A stretch of 64,000 bases of DNA from JAKOWB01 sp038363005 (GTDB lineage: Bacteria > Pseudomonadota > Alphaproteobacteria > Kiloniellales > JACOMY01). Positions 1-9,007 of the stretch are shown one piece after another. Below the pieces are notes generated by a model. It did no database searches, had not been told where the DNA came from, and worked only from the letters and a program-made list of their open reading frames with translations. Where the stretch lies: the NCBI GenBank assembly GCA_038363005.1, contig JBBQBI010000012.1:60858-124857 (forward strand), read 5' to 3'. How positions within the stretch are numbered: the first letter of the stretch is position 1; every line of letters starts with the position of its first letter. Made by a program: the position numbers and the translations under genes.

Positions 1-151
1 CCAGCAGGTCGGCACTGGCCGCCAGGCGACGCAGCAGCCCGGCCCGCGTGGCCATGCGTGCCAGCGGATTGTCGGTCCCGCCGGTCAGCCGCGACAGGCC
101 GGCCAGCGGAGCCAAAAGGTCCGCCGCCGCCTGGTAGGCTGCGTAAAGCAT
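1..151 (-). CDS. Polyhydroxyalkanoate depolymerase-like protein, N-terminal part only
   Basis: The reverse strand carries an open frame that starts at ATG 151 and runs off the left edge of the window, giving about 50 residues. The start reads MLYAAYQAAADLLAPL and continues through an NPLARMA segment. Intracellular PHB depolymerases (PhaZ, esterase family) typically open with MLYxxYE followed by a helical stretch containing 'P' and 'NPL', so the resemblance is good, but the catalytic lipase box lies outside the window. It is divergent from the GST gene, and the 114-bp gap holds a 12-bp palindrome. If correct, the enzyme mobilises stored polyhydroxybutyrate in the cytoplasm. The identity is inferred from a short segment only. 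Confidence 0.45.
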   Translation of the reverse strand, partial: MLYAAYQAAADLLAPLAGLSRLTGGTDNPLARMATRAGLLRRLAASADLL

Positions 152-210
152 CAAGTTGTCACCCCGCGCGCGATTCCCTGGTGCAAATCCTGCTGCATTG
201 CGGGATGATC

Positions 211-222
211 TCGCAATTGCGA
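211..222. promoter_or_regulatory. 12-bp perfect palindrome in a divergent intergenic region
   Basis: TCGCAATTGCGA is its own reverse complement. It lies between the divergent depolymerase-like gene and the GST gene, 43 bp before the GST start, next to a TGC-rich stretch. Position and symmetry suggest an operator, but no regulator is assigned. Confidence 0.3.
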
Positions 223-264
223 AATCAATACGGCTTGCGGCGGGACCTCGCCGTTGGAGGGAGA

Positions 265-921
265 ATGATGTCTAGAACCACTCTCACCATCTCCAGCCGG
301 AACTACTCGTCCTGGTCCTTGCGCGGCTGGCTGCTGTGTCATCTGGCCGGTCTCGAGGTCAAGGAAGAGCTGCTGCCAAGCGACGATCCGGCCACCCGGG
401 CCGAGCTATTGCTGCTGTCGCCCACGGTCCGCGTGCCGCGCCTGCGGCATGAGGGCATCGAGGTCTGGGACACCCTGGCGATCGCCGAATACCTGCACGA
501 GACCTTTCCGCAGGCCGGCCTGCTGCCCGGCGACCGGGCGGCCCGCGCGCTCTGCCGCTCGATCTGCGGCGAGATGCATGCCGGCTTCGCCAACCTGCGC
601 GCCGCCCTGCCGATGAACATCAAGGCGCGCTACCCGGGCTTCAAGGTCTGGGCCGGGGCGCAGGCCGACATCGACCACATCGTCGACATCTGGGGCGATT
701 GCCTGAAGCGTTTTGGCGGGCCCTTCCTGTTCGGCGGCCTGTCCATGGCCGACGCCATGTACGCGCCGGTCTGCACGCGCCTAGTGACCTATGACGTGAC
801 GCTGGAAGGCAAGCTGGCCAGCTACATGGATCGCATCCTGGCCTTGCCGGTCCTGCAGAGCTGGATCGCCACCGCGCTGGCCGAGCCTGAGGAACTGGAG
901 GAGCTCGAGGTCGAGTTCTAG
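265..921 (+). CDS. Glutathione S-transferase family protein
   Basis: A 218-residue cytosolic GST-fold protein. The N-terminal thioredoxin-like domain begins with the ISSRNYSSWSLRGWL segment (about residues 9-24), where the Ser-Ser pair sits at the usual catalytic position. It continues through VRVPRLRHEGIEVWDTLAIAEYL, which contains the cis-Pro and the Asp-Thr glutathione-binding turn. The rest is the all-helical C-terminal domain. Two adjacent ATG codons (265 and 268) follow a GGAGG at 256-260; the second has the better spacing, so the protein may be one residue shorter. An open frame extends further upstream but lacks family similarity there. A paralogue lies at 43162-43821. The substrate is unknown. 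Confidence 0.85.
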   Translation: MMSRTTLTISSRNYSSWSLRGWLLCHLAGLEVKEELLPSDDPATRAELLLLSPTVRVPRLRHEGIEVWDTLAIAEYLHETFPQAGLLPGDRAARALCRSICGEMHAGFANLRAALPMNIKARYPGFKVWAGAQADIDHIVDIWGDCLKRFGGPFLFGGLSMADAMYAPVCTRLVTYDVTLEGKLASYMDRILALPVLQSWIATALAEPEELEELEVEF

Positions 922-1117
922 AGGCGCGCGCGCCGCGCATCCGGCCACCTGCGGCTGCTGTGTGGCCGTGGCCGCGGCCGGGCCGCAGTAGTCAAGCTGC
1001 CTGGAGGGCGCTAGGATTTTGGCCCCGTGGCCCGGCCGGCAACGGCGCCCATCCCCGTATCCGGGGAAGCGGGCCGGGCTTGCTTGTCGAGGCGCGGCAC
1101 GCCCGGAGGGACGCCCC

Positions 1118-2251
1118 GTGTTCAGGTTTGTGTGTGCTATCGGAGCCGCCTGTCTCCTGGCGGCCAGCGCGCAGGCCAGCGACCTCAAGTTGCCTCCTAA
1201 GGTGTCCTGGGCTGCCTTCACCGCCTACGGGATCGCGCAGGCCCACGCCATCGGCGAGGCGCTGCAGACCGGCTTGGGCGTCGAGCTGGTGGTCAAGGAG
1301 GCCGACACCGACCTCGCGCGTGACGACCTGCTGCGAAAAGGGCAGGCCGATTTCGCGGCCAACTCGGTAGGCGCAACGGTTGGCGCGCAGGAAGGGGCCT
1401 TCGGCTTCGCAGATCCGGACTGGGGGCCACAGAAGGTCCGCCTCGTCCTCGCCGACTTCGATGAGCCGATCGACTATGCCTTGGCCGTGGCCGCCGATAT
1501 CGGCATCCAGGGCTACGCCGACCTGAAGGGCAGGCGCGTGGCCTGGTACAGCGACCAAACGGTGGTCAACGTGAACACCGAGGCCTATCTCGCCTATGGC
1601 GGCCTGACCTGGGACGACGTGCAGCGGGTGCCGGTCAAGGGCTTCTTCGAGCAGGGCCTGCAGGCCATGGAGGATGGACTGGTGGACGCGGCCTTCGCCG
1701 CCACCGTCACCCCCGGTGCCTACCTGGCGGCAAAGGGGCCGCGCGGACTCTTCTGGCCGCCCCTCGACCCGCAGAACGCAGAGGGCTTGGCGCGCATGAA
1801 GGCGGTCGCCCCCTATTTCTCGTTCCACACGGTGACCGATGGCGCCAACGTCGACCACACCCGCGGCCTCTACGGCGCCTACTACGCCTTTCCCATTCTC
1901 ATCGCCCTGGCCGACAGCGATCGCGACCTCGTCTACAACATGGCCAAGGCGCTGGTGGAGCTCTATCCGCTGTACAAGGACAAGGCGCCCGGCATCGATG
2001 GCTGGCAGATCGATGCGCAGAACCACGAGTGGTTCGTCCCCTATCACGAGGGCACCATCGCCTATATGCGGGAGCTGGGCGTCTGGACCGATGCGGACCA
2101 GACCTTCAACGATCACCTGATAGCCCGCCAGGAAGTGCTGGCGGCTGCCTGGGCGGCCTTGAAGGCCGAGAACCCGGCCGACTGGGAAGGCGCCTGGACC
2201 GAACGCCGACACCAGGTGTTGAAGGACGGCGGCTTCGCGCCCGTGTTCTAG
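1118..2251 (+). CDS. TAXI-family TRAP transporter solute-binding protein
   Basis: A periplasmic solute receptor of 377 residues, chosen to start at GTG 1118 because GGAGGG sits 7 bp upstream and the following residues form a signal peptide (FRFVCAIGAACLLAASAQA, cleavage near residue 20). The mature protein resembles TAXI receptors: a 'GQADFAANS' segment, a central 'YADLKGRRVAWYSDQTVVN' segment typical of the hinge region, and a C-terminal helical part with the 'YNMAKALVEL' pattern. Such receptors hand solutes to a fused DctQM permease. No permease gene is adjacent, so the partner must be elsewhere. The ligand cannot be predicted. The next gene begins 42 bp downstream. Confidence 0.8.
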   Translation: MFRFVCAIGAACLLAASAQASDLKLPPKVSWAAFTAYGIAQAHAIGEALQTGLGVELVVKEADTDLARDDLLRKGQADFAANSVGATVGAQEGAFGFADPDWGPQKVRLVLADFDEPIDYALAVAADIGIQGYADLKGRRVAWYSDQTVVNVNTEAYLAYGGLTWDDVQRVPVKGFFEQGLQAMEDGLVDAAFAATVTPGAYLAAKGPRGLFWPPLDPQNAEGLARMKAVAPYFSFHTVTDGANVDHTRGLYGAYYAFPILIALADSDRDLVYNMAKALVELYPLYKDKAPGIDGWQIDAQNHEWFVPYHEGTIAYMRELGVWTDADQTFNDHLIARQEVLAAAWAALKAENPADWEGAWTERRHQVLKDGGFAPVF

Positions 2252-2293
2252 GCGCCTGAGCGTTCCGGCCCCTCTGTGACGTGAGGACCAACC

Positions 2294-3166
2294 ATGCGGA
2301 TCGCTTCCTTCAACATCCAGTACGGCAAGGGCAAGGACGGCCGCTACGACCTGGCGCGCATTGCCGAGGCGGTGCGCGGGGCCGACCTCATCGGCCTGCA
2401 GGAGGTGACGCGCAATCTTCCCGGCGTTCCACCGGCCGAGGCGCAGCAGCCCGAACGCCTGGCCGCGCTGCTGCCCGAGTATTTCTGGGTCTACGCGGCG
2501 CCGCTGGACCTCGACGCTGGCTCGGTCCTGGAGGAGGGTCGCGCCGTCAGCCACCGCTGCCAGTTCGGCAACATGCTGCTGTCGCGCTGGCCGATCCGCT
2601 CCACCCGCCATCTTCTGCTACCGCGCGCACGGAGCTTCGACCGTGCCGACCAGCAGAACGGTGTGTTGGAAGGCATCGTCGCGGCGCCCGGCGGCGACGT
2701 GCGGATCTACGTCACGCATCTCAACTACCTGCGCAGCCAGCAACGCCGCGCGCAGCTCGACTGGCTGCTGCCGGCGCTGCACGCTGTCGAGGCGGAAGGC
2801 GCCAGTGTCACGGGGACGAGCTGGGACGGCTTGGCTGAGGCGCCGGTGCCGCGGGACTTCGTCATTCTGGGCGACTTCAACCTGACGCCGACGCAGGCCG
2901 AGTACGACCGCATCGTCGGCGAGGCTGATTACTTCTATGGCCGCCAGCGCAGCGGCGGCTTCCTGGTCGACAGCTGGGTCGCCGCCGGCCATCGCGAAGA
3001 CGAAGGCCTGACCTGGTTCGACGAGGCCAAGGACTTCAAGGTCGGCCTGCGCCTCGACTACATCTTCGTCACGCCGGCGTTGGCGCCGCGGGTCAAGCGC
3101 GCTTGGATCGACCAGCAGAACCCCGCGTCCGACCACCAGCCAGTGTGGTGCGAGCTGTCGGCTTAG
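2294..3166 (+). CDS. Endonuclease/exonuclease/phosphatase (EEP) family protein
   Basis: A 290-residue metal-dependent phosphoesterase-fold protein without an evident signal peptide. EEP landmarks are present in order: an N-terminal 'RIASFNIQYGK' strand with the metal-binding Asn, the 'IGLQEV' metal-binding Glu, the 'VTHLNYLRSQQRRAQL' region, 'ILGDFNLTP' with the Asp/Asn pair, and a C-terminal 'RLDYIFVTP ... SDHQPVW' with the catalytic Asp-His. The family contains nucleases, sphingomyelinases and inositol phosphatases, and the substrate cannot be chosen here. The last 74 bp overlap the 3' end of the convergent cupin gene. Confidence 0.8.
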   Translation: MRIASFNIQYGKGKDGRYDLARIAEAVRGADLIGLQEVTRNLPGVPPAEAQQPERLAALLPEYFWVYAAPLDLDAGSVLEEGRAVSHRCQFGNMLLSRWPIRSTRHLLLPRARSFDRADQQNGVLEGIVAAPGGDVRIYVTHLNYLRSQQRRAQLDWLLPALHAVEAEGASVTGTSWDGLAEAPVPRDFVILGDFNLTPTQAEYDRIVGEADYFYGRQRSGGFLVDSWVAAGHREDEGLTWFDEAKDFKVGLRLDYIFVTPALAPRVKRAWIDQQNPASDHQPVWCELSA

Positions 3167-3620
3167 CCTTCGCCGCCGCCCTGGCGGCTGGCTTCTTCGC
3201 CGCGCTCTTCTTCTGTGTCGCGCCGTTCTTCGTCGTGATCTTCTCCATGCCCTCGCCCTTACCCAGCGTGCGGAAGCCGCCGCGCACGAAGACGGCGGAG
3301 ACCGCGCCGTGCTTCGAATGGGTGAAGTGCTTCGAGCCGGGGGTCAGGGAGACGCAGTCGCCGGCGCGGTAGACCGTGCCGTCGTGGTCCTCCAGCTCGC
3401 CCTCCAGCACGACGAACTCCTCATAGGCCAGGTGCTCGTGCGGGATCGACACGCCGCCGGGCGCGAAGCGGATCAGGAAGAAGCCCGTATCGGTCGCATT
3501 GTCCCAGGAGATGTTGTGCCAGGTCAGGTCTTCTTGCGGCTTGCCCTGCAGGCTGTAGGTGCTGAACGCGGCCTCCTTCCAGTTCACCTTGGTGCGCTGG
3601 GGCTTGGACTTGCTCGGCAT
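3093..3620 (-). CDS. Small cupin-domain protein with Lys/Ala-rich tail
   Basis: A 175-residue protein. The core cupin motif begins at GVSIPHEHLAYEEFVVLEGE, a His-x-His plus Glu metal site, and ends at 'LTPGSKHFTHSKHG', which supplies the last His. The final 40 or so residues are a basic, low-complexity tail (KKSAAKKPAARAAAKAK). The start at ATG 3620 has a GGAG 11 nt upstream; the open frame continues further upstream without family similarity. The tail is encoded antisense to the last 74 bp of the EEP gene, so its composition is partly dictated by that gene. The fold is confident. The function (sensor or dioxygenase) is not known. Confidence 0.75.
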   Translation of the reverse strand: MPSKSKPQRTKVNWKEAAFSTYSLQGKPQEDLTWHNISWDNATDTGFFLIRFAPGGVSIPHEHLAYEEFVVLEGELEDHDGTVYRAGDCVSLTPGSKHFTHSKHGAVSAVFVRGGFRTLGKGEGMEKITTKNGATQKKSAAKKPAARAAAKAKPTARTTLAGGRTRGSAGRSKRA

Positions 3621-3724
3621 GGCGCTGTGACTCCAGTGAATGATGTTGGAAGAGATGCGGCTGAATTGCCGCGCCTGTCCTGCAGGGGATTGCTGCCCGG
3701 CGACAGGATCTTGCGGCGTATCGT

Positions 3725-4609
3725 TCAGGCCAGGAAGCTGCGGCGATAGCGCGCCGGCGTGGTGCCGGTCAACCGCCGGAACACCGTGGTCAGGTGTTCC
3801 TGGCTGGCGAAACCGGCCGCCAGCGCGACCTGCGCGATCTCTTGCGCCGGGTCCCGCAGCAGGGCCTTGGCACGCTCGATCCGTCGTTCCAGCAGGAAGC
3901 GATGCGGCGGCCGCCCGGTGGCCGCCTTGAAGCAGCGCGAGAAGTGATAGGTGCTGAGGCCAGCCGCCATTGCCATCTCGGTGATGGAAAGCTCGCCGTC
4001 CAGCCGCTCCTCCACTAGGTCGCTGACCCGGCGCAGGCGCCAACCCGGCAGCGCCGCGACGGCTTGCACCGGCAGGCGGCGTGCGCTGTGGGCGCGCAGC
4101 AGCTGCAGGCCGACCAGCTGCGCCAGCGCCTCGCCCACCAGGCTGTCGCCGGCGCCGTCGCCGGCCGCCAGTTCGCGCAGCACATGGTTGCCCAGGCTGA
4201 ACAGCAGGGGGTCGACGCGGTCATAGCCGTCGATCAGCTCGACCTGGCCCAGTCCGGCCTCGGCTGCCAGGGCGTTGACGTAGTCCGGCGTCAGGTAAAG
4301 GTGCAGCACGTCGGGATTGCCGCTCCACTGCCAGACGTTCTCCTGCCCGGCGGCCATGATCATGACGTGGCCCGGCACGGTCCAGCCGGTCAGGCGGCGC
4401 CCCTGCAGCCGCCAGTCGATTTCCGCCGGACCTTCAAGGAACAGCGTTATGAGATGCTGCGCCAGCGGCGGCGCGGTGAAGGCGTCGGTCGCCGGGGTAT
4501 GGTGGAAGCGACGCGCGGTGAGGTGGCGCCAGCCGCGCCCGTCGCTGGTGGCGACCGGTGGCCGGGGCATGTGGGTGCCCCAGGTCTCGACATCGGCGCA
4601 GGGCTGCAT
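3725..4609 (-). CDS. AraC-family transcriptional regulator
   Basis: A 294-residue regulator with an N-terminal effector domain and a C-terminal double helix-turn-helix AraC domain (about residues 190-290). The DNA-binding part shows 'LSITEMAMAAGLSTYHFSRCFKAATGRPPHRFLLERRIERAKALL' in the first HTH and 'IAQVALAAGFASQEHLTTVFRRLTGTTPARYR' in the second, a textbook AraC/XylS signature. The N-terminal half has no recognised ligand. It is divergent from the acyl-CoA dehydrogenase gene across a 210-bp gap, so that gene is a plausible target. This is inference. Confidence 0.9.
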   Translation of the reverse strand: MQPCADVETWGTHMPRPPVATSDGRGWRHLTARRFHHTPATDAFTAPPLAQHLITLFLEGPAEIDWRLQGRRLTGWTVPGHVMIMAAGQENVWQWSGNPDVLHLYLTPDYVNALAAEAGLGQVELIDGYDRVDPLLFSLGNHVLRELAAGDGAGDSLVGEALAQLVGLQLLRAHSARRLPVQAVAALPGWRLRRVSDLVEERLDGELSITEMAMAAGLSTYHFSRCFKAATGRPPHRFLLERRIERAKALLRDPAQEIAQVALAAGFASQEHLTTVFRRLTGTTPARYRRSFLA

Positions 4610-4819
4610 GGCCAGGTCCTGTCGGTGACGGGCGGAGGTGCAAAGCCTAGCACGGGCCCGGCCCGACGCAACGCCCCGCGCTACCCGGCGACGCAGGAAG
4701 CTGCAGAAGCCAGCAAGAACCTGCAGGCGCCAGTCACCGCCCCGGCCCTAGCGTTGCCGGGCACGGCAGGGCCCGGTTCCCGGCCCCTGTCCCGCCGTTA
4801 CCGACGGGGAGGCAGCGCG

Positions 4820-6223
4820 ATGTCCGGTGAGAAGCTGTGGGGCGGCAAGCCCTACTACGGCCTGGGCTACGACTTCGATCCGCAGTGGCTGCTGACGCCG
4901 GAACAGAAGGAGCTGCAGGCCAAGCTGATCGAGCTGTGCCACAGCACGCTGAAGCCCAACGCCATCATCTCCGACCGCGATCGCATCTTCCCACGCAAGA
5001 ACATGGAGGCCCTGGCCTCGCTCGGCCTGCTGGCGCTGCACGTGCCGAAGAAGTACGGCGGCCTGGCGCAGAACCACGTCTGCATCACCATGGTGCTGGA
5101 GACCATCGGCCGCTACGGCTGCTCCTCCACCGCGCTGGTCTATTCTATGCACCTGCTGGCGACCGCCGCGCTGCTGTACCGCGCCGAGGGCAATCCCGAG
5201 ATCGAGAAGGTGCTGCGCCGGCTCAACAGTGACGTCTTCATCGGCACCTCGTCCTATTCCGATCCGGAGACCGGCTCGCACTTCTGGTATCCCATGGCAT
5301 CGCGCGCCGAGAAGGTCGACGGCGGCTGGAAGGTCAACAAGCGTTCCTCCTGGACCACGTCCGGTGGCTTCGCCGATTTCTACGTGGCGCAGACCTCCAG
5401 CCCCAACTTCAACGGCAACTTCGCCGATCTCTCGGTCTTCCTGCTCTTCAAGGACGAGATCCGCACCGCCACCTCGTCGTGGGACGCGATGGGCATGCAA
5501 GGCAACCAGTCGGGCCCCATCACCATCGACAATGTGACAGTGCCGCACGATCGCATGATCGGCCCCTCGGGCGACGGCGCGAAGTCGAACGACGAGGCGG
5601 TCGATCCGATTGGGCTGCTGATGTTCTCCGGCACCTACAACGGTATCTCGCTGGGGGCAATCGACATCGCCAAGATGCAGACCACGCGCAAGGTGCACGC
5701 CGACGTCGGCATGCGGGTCTGCGACTATCCGACGATCCAGGACTATGTCGGCGAGTGCGTGATGGATACCCAGGCCTCGCGGCTCTACGCCTTCTCCATC
5801 GCCAGGCTGATGGACGACGTGACCGAGAACGGCGACTGGACGCTGCACGCGCGCGACCCCGACGCCATGCCGCGCTCGCAGTACCTGCCGTGGCTCTGGC
5901 AGACCAAGTTCATTGCCTGCAAGAACGTCTACAACGTGGTCGACAAGATGCTGCAGGCCTGCGGCGGCACCGGCTACAAGAAGGACCTGGGCCTGGAGCG
6001 CCTGGTGCGCGACGGCAAGGCCGGCTGGGTCATGGGCCCGACCAACGAGGTGCTGCGCCAGTTCATCGGCAAGTACGCCCTGCTCGGCATGGAATCGCTG
6101 GACTACTGGAACCAGCAGGTCAACGAGCGGGTGCTCAACAACGAACTGAAGAAGCTGGATGCCGCTGGCAAGCGGCGGCTGATGGAAAGCCTGGCCGCCG
6201 AGCTGACGCAGGCGGCCCAGTAG
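4820..6223 (+). CDS. Acyl-CoA dehydrogenase family protein
   Basis: A 467-residue flavoprotein of the acyl-CoA dehydrogenase fold. The N-terminal helical domain includes 'LGLLALHVPKKYGGLAQNH', the middle beta domain includes 'TSSYSDPETGSHF' and 'WKVNKRSSWTTSGGFADFYVA', and the C-terminal domain includes 'QACGGTGYKKDLGLERLVRDGKAGWVMGPTNEVLRQFIG', which matches the FAD-binding QxxGGxG and the 'R...A..I..G...' end motif. The start at ATG 4820 follows a GGGAGGC 7 bp upstream; the long frame upstream of it is antisense to the AraC gene. The length is longer than ordinary fatty acyl enzymes (about 380) and nearer to the nitroalkane/hydroxylase-like subgroups, so the substrate may not be an acyl-CoA. 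It may be co-transcribed with the binding-protein gene 56 bp downstream. Confidence 0.85.
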   Translation: MSGEKLWGGKPYYGLGYDFDPQWLLTPEQKELQAKLIELCHSTLKPNAIISDRDRIFPRKNMEALASLGLLALHVPKKYGGLAQNHVCITMVLETIGRYGCSSTALVYSMHLLATAALLYRAEGNPEIEKVLRRLNSDVFIGTSSYSDPETGSHFWYPMASRAEKVDGGWKVNKRSSWTTSGGFADFYVAQTSSPNFNGNFADLSVFLLFKDEIRTATSSWDAMGMQGNQSGPITIDNVTVPHDRMIGPSGDGAKSNDEAVDPIGLLMFSGTYNGISLGAIDIAKMQTTRKVHADVGMRVCDYPTIQDYVGECVMDTQASRLYAFSIARLMDDVTENGDWTLHARDPDAMPRSQYLPWLWQTKFIACKNVYNVVDKMLQACGGTGYKKDLGLERLVRDGKAGWVMGPTNEVLRQFIGKYALLGMESLDYWNQQVNERVLNNELKKLDAAGKRRLMESLAAELTQAAQ

Positions 6224-6279
6224 TGAAGCACGAGTCCCCAGGCGCCGGGGCGGCGCCAGCATCACGTAGGAGGTAAGCC

Positions 6280-7587
6280 ATGTCGATCGACCTGCTGCGC
6301 CAACGCCTGTCGCGCCGCCGCTTCCTGCAGACCTCCGCGCTGACCGGCGCGGCCCTGGGCGCCACCAGCGCCCTGCCGCGCCGCGCCCAGGCGGCTACCG
6401 GAGAGACGATCAAGATCGGCTTCCTGGCGGCATTGACCGGCGACATCGCCGGTTGGGGCCTGCCCGGGCTCTATGGCTGCCAGATCTGGGCTGAATGGGT
6501 GAACGCCGCCGGCGGCGTCAAGATCGGCGATACCAGCCACCCCATCGAGTTCGTCGCTTTCGACGACGAGTATTCGGCGGAGAAGGCGAAGACCGGCGCG
6601 CGCAAGCTGATCGAGGACGACGGCGTCAAGTTCATCCTCTGCCTGGGTGGCGATCCCATGCCGCCGGTGATCGAGATGTCGAATCGCACCGGCATGCTGA
6701 TCTCCACCCTGTCGGTCGCCGACCTGACGCCCAACACGCCGAACCTGGTCGCGCCCTGCGAGGTGCACCCGATCTACAACGTCACTGGCGTAGAGTGGCT
6801 GGCGGCCAAGCGGCCGGAGCTGAAGCGCGCGATGATCTGCGCCCAGGACGACACCGTCGGCCGGCCCTCGGTGGCGACCTACCTGGCGGCCTTCGAAGCC
6901 GCCGGGATCGAGGTGGTCGACGATCCGCTGTTCTTCGACCTGGCGACCAGCGACTTCGCGCCGATCATGACCAAGATGCTGGCCGAGAAGCCCGACATCC
7001 TCTGCCTCGACACGGCTTATCCCGACTATGTGCATCCGCTGATCGAGCAGGCCTTCCTGCAGGGCTTCAAGGGGCAGATCATCTCCTGCACCGCCGACTT
7101 CTACGACCAGATCATCGCCAAGACCTCGAAGGAGTACGTCGAGGGCCTGGTCTTCCAGTTCCCCGACTTCGACGACCCGGCGCTGAACGACCCGCGCATC
7201 AACTTCATGCGGCCGAACGACTTCTTCGCCGAATACAACAAGCGCTGGCCCGGTGAGTGGGGCGCGGTCTCCTGGGAGTACGCCTCGATCATGGACGCGT
7301 GGAAGGCGGCCGCCGAAAAGGCCGGCTCGGCCGAGCCGCAGGAGGTGCTGGTGGCGATGAAGGCCGGCGGCCACGGCAAGCACTGCTTCGGCGACGCCGT
7401 CTGGTGGGGCAAGGAGATGTACGGCATCGAGAACGCCCTGGTCGGCGACTGGCCGGTGGTGGTGCTGGAGAACGGCAAGGCAGTGATCAAGGAGTACCGC
7501 TCGATCCCCGAGTGGTGGGCCAAGCACTCCGCCCTGATGATCAAGCACTACGAAGCCATGGGCGAGATGTACTACCAGAAGGGCTGA
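6280..7587 (+). CDS. Branched-chain amino acid-type ABC transporter substrate-binding protein (Tat signal)
   Basis: A 435-residue periplasmic binding protein of the LivJ/LivK class. The N-terminus carries a twin-arginine signal (SRRRFLQTSALTGAALG, residues 10-26), so export in folded form is expected. The mature part begins 'TIKIGFLAALTGDIAGWG', the usual first strand of type I periplasmic binding proteins, with 'EYSAEKAKTGARKLIEDDGVKFILC' following. A near-perfect ribosome-binding site (TAGGAGGTA) lies 5-13 bp before ATG 6280. No cognate permease or ATPase is nearby. The gene sits between an acyl-CoA dehydrogenase and a hydrolase, so the ligand may be an amide or peptide substrate for those enzymes. 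This is inference. Confidence 0.88.
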   Translation: MSIDLLRQRLSRRRFLQTSALTGAALGATSALPRRAQAATGETIKIGFLAALTGDIAGWGLPGLYGCQIWAEWVNAAGGVKIGDTSHPIEFVAFDDEYSAEKAKTGARKLIEDDGVKFILCLGGDPMPPVIEMSNRTGMLISTLSVADLTPNTPNLVAPCEVHPIYNVTGVEWLAAKRPELKRAMICAQDDTVGRPSVATYLAAFEAAGIEVVDDPLFFDLATSDFAPIMTKMLAEKPDILCLDTAYPDYVHPLIEQAFLQGFKGQIISCTADFYDQIIAKTSKEYVEGLVFQFPDFDDPALNDPRINFMRPNDFFAEYNKRWPGEWGAVSWEYASIMDAWKAAAEKAGSAEPQEVLVAMKAGGHGKHCFGDAVWWGKEMYGIENALVGDWPVVVLENGKAVIKEYRSIPEWWAKHSALMIKHYEAMGEMYYQKG

Positions 7588-7623
7588 GCGCCGGTGGCGA
7601 TGGCCTAGGCATCAACTCTTTCG

Positions 7624-7646
7624 CACTGCACAAAAATCGTGCAGTG
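7624..7646. promoter_or_regulatory. 8-bp perfect inverted repeat before the M20 hydrolase gene
   Basis: CACTGCAC and GTGCAGTG flank a 7-nt AT-rich spacer. The repeat lies 36 bp after the binding-protein stop codon and 45 bp before the hydrolase start. It could be an operator or a weak intrinsic hairpin; there is no T-run after it, which favours an operator. Confidence 0.35.
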
Positions 7647-7690
7647 ACAGGACGTTGCCGGGCGGCGGACGGGCCGTTACCGTGGCCCGC

Positions 7691-9007
7691 ATGACTGCCA
7701 TCGCCCGCACCGCCGCCAGCCTGCCGCTGGACCGCCTGTTCGCCCGCATCGACACGCTGCGCGACGACCTCGTCGCGCTGACCCAGGGGCTGATCCGCAT
7801 CCCGACGATCAACCCGCCGGGCGATGCCTACCAGGAGTGCGCCGAGTTCGTCGGCCAACGGCTGCAGCGCTGGAACTACGAGGTGAGCTATCACCGCGGC
7901 CGGGGTGAGCGTGGTGACAACGACGCCTTTCCCCGTATCAACGTGCTGGGCCGGGTCGCCGGGCAGGGCGTCGGACCCACCATTCATTTCAACAGCCACA
8001 TCGACGTGGTCGAGGTCGGCCAGGGCTGGTCGGTCGATCCCTTCGCCGGCATGGTGCGCGACGGCAAGGTCTATGGCCGCGGCAGCTGCGACATGAAGGG
8101 CGGCATGGCGGCCAGCATGATCGCGGTCGAGGCGATCCTGGCCGAGGGCATCGCCTTCCCCGGCGCCTTCGAGATATCCGGCACGGTGGACGAGGAGTCG
8201 GGCGGCTTCGCCGGCGTCGGCTTCCTCGCCAAGCAGGGCTACTTTTCCAAGCCGCGCGTCGACTACGTCATCATCCCCGAGCCGCTGCACAAGGACTGCG
8301 TCTGCCTGGGCCATCGCGGCGTCTGGTGGGCCGAGGTGGAGACCCTGGGGCGCATTGCGCACGGCTCCATGCCCTATCTCGGCGTCTCGGCCATCCGCTC
8401 CATGACCCGCTTCCTGGAGAAGATCGAGGCCAAGCTCTACCCGGCGCTGGAAAACCGCCAGACCGCCATGCCGGTGATCCCCGAGGGCTCGCGCCGCTCT
8501 ACCTTGAACATCAACTCGATCCACGGCGGGCAGACCGAGATTCCGCGCGGCAGCGACGCGGCGCCCAGCCCGGTGGTGGCGGATTCCTGCCGCATCGTGC
8601 TCGACCGCCGCTACCTGATCGAGGAGCTGCCGCAGGAGGTCGAGGCCGAGATCGTCGGGCTGCTCGAGGAGTGCAAGCGCGAGCACAACGACTTCCGCTA
8701 CGCGCTGCGCGAGATCTTGCACTTTCCGCCCAACATGACGGCCGGCGACAGCCCGCTGGTGGCGGCGCTGGACGCCGGTATCCAGCAGGTGTTCGGCCAC
8801 GCCTCAAAGCACGTGGTCTCGCCCGGCACCTACGACCAGAAGCACGTGCAGCGCGTCGGCCACCTGAAGGACTGCGTCGCCTACGGTCCCGGCATCCTCG
8901 ACCTGGCGCACCAGCCGGACGAGTACATCGGCATCGACGACATGCTGGGCAGCGCCAAGGTGATGGCCGCCGCCAGCCTGGCGCTGATGGGCGTGACGGC
9001 GCCTTGA
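7691..9007 (+). CDS. M20 family metallohydrolase (ArgE/DapE/carboxypeptidase type)
   Basis: A 438-residue zinc hydrolase. Metal ligands and catalytic residues are visible in the family order: 'HFNSHIDVVEV' (His and Asp), 'GRGSCDMKGG' (bridging Asp), 'GTVDEESGG' (catalytic Glu followed by metal Glu), and a C-terminal 'YGPGILDLAHQPDEYI' with the last His. The dimerisation domain is inserted at about residues 210-330. The family removes acyl groups or cleaves small peptides and N-acyl amino acids in the cytoplasm. ATG 7691 is preferred; TTG and GTG codons lie upstream in frame but none has a strong ribosome-binding site. Its stop overlaps the start of the P1-family gene, so the two are probably translationally coupled. 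Confidence 0.88.
   Translation: MTAIARTAASLPLDRLFARIDTLRDDLVALTQGLIRIPTINPPGDAYQECAEFVGQRLQRWNYEVSYHRGRGERGDNDAFPRINVLGRVAGQGVGPTIHFNSHIDVVEVGQGWSVDPFAGMVRDGKVYGRGSCDMKGGMAASMIAVEAILAEGIAFPGAFEISGTVDEESGGFAGVGFLAKQGYFSKPRVDYVIIPEPLHKDCVCLGHRGVWWAEVETLGRIAHGSMPYLGVSAIRSMTRFLEKIEAKLYPALENRQTAMPVIPEGSRRSTLNINSIHGGQTEIPRGSDAAPSPVVADSCRIVLDRRYLIEELPQEVEAEIVGLLEECKREHNDFRYALREILHFPPNMTAGDSPLVAALDAGIQQVFGHASKHVVSPGTYDQKHVQRVGHLKDCVAYGPGILDLAHQPDEYIGIDDMLGSAKVMAAASLALMGVTAP

Noticed and set aside
992..2611. Long open frame of 539 codons on the reverse strand
   Set aside because: It is antisense to the TAXI receptor and part of the EEP gene, shows repetitive Arg/Gly/Leu composition and no family motif. 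High-GC DNA makes such shadow frames.
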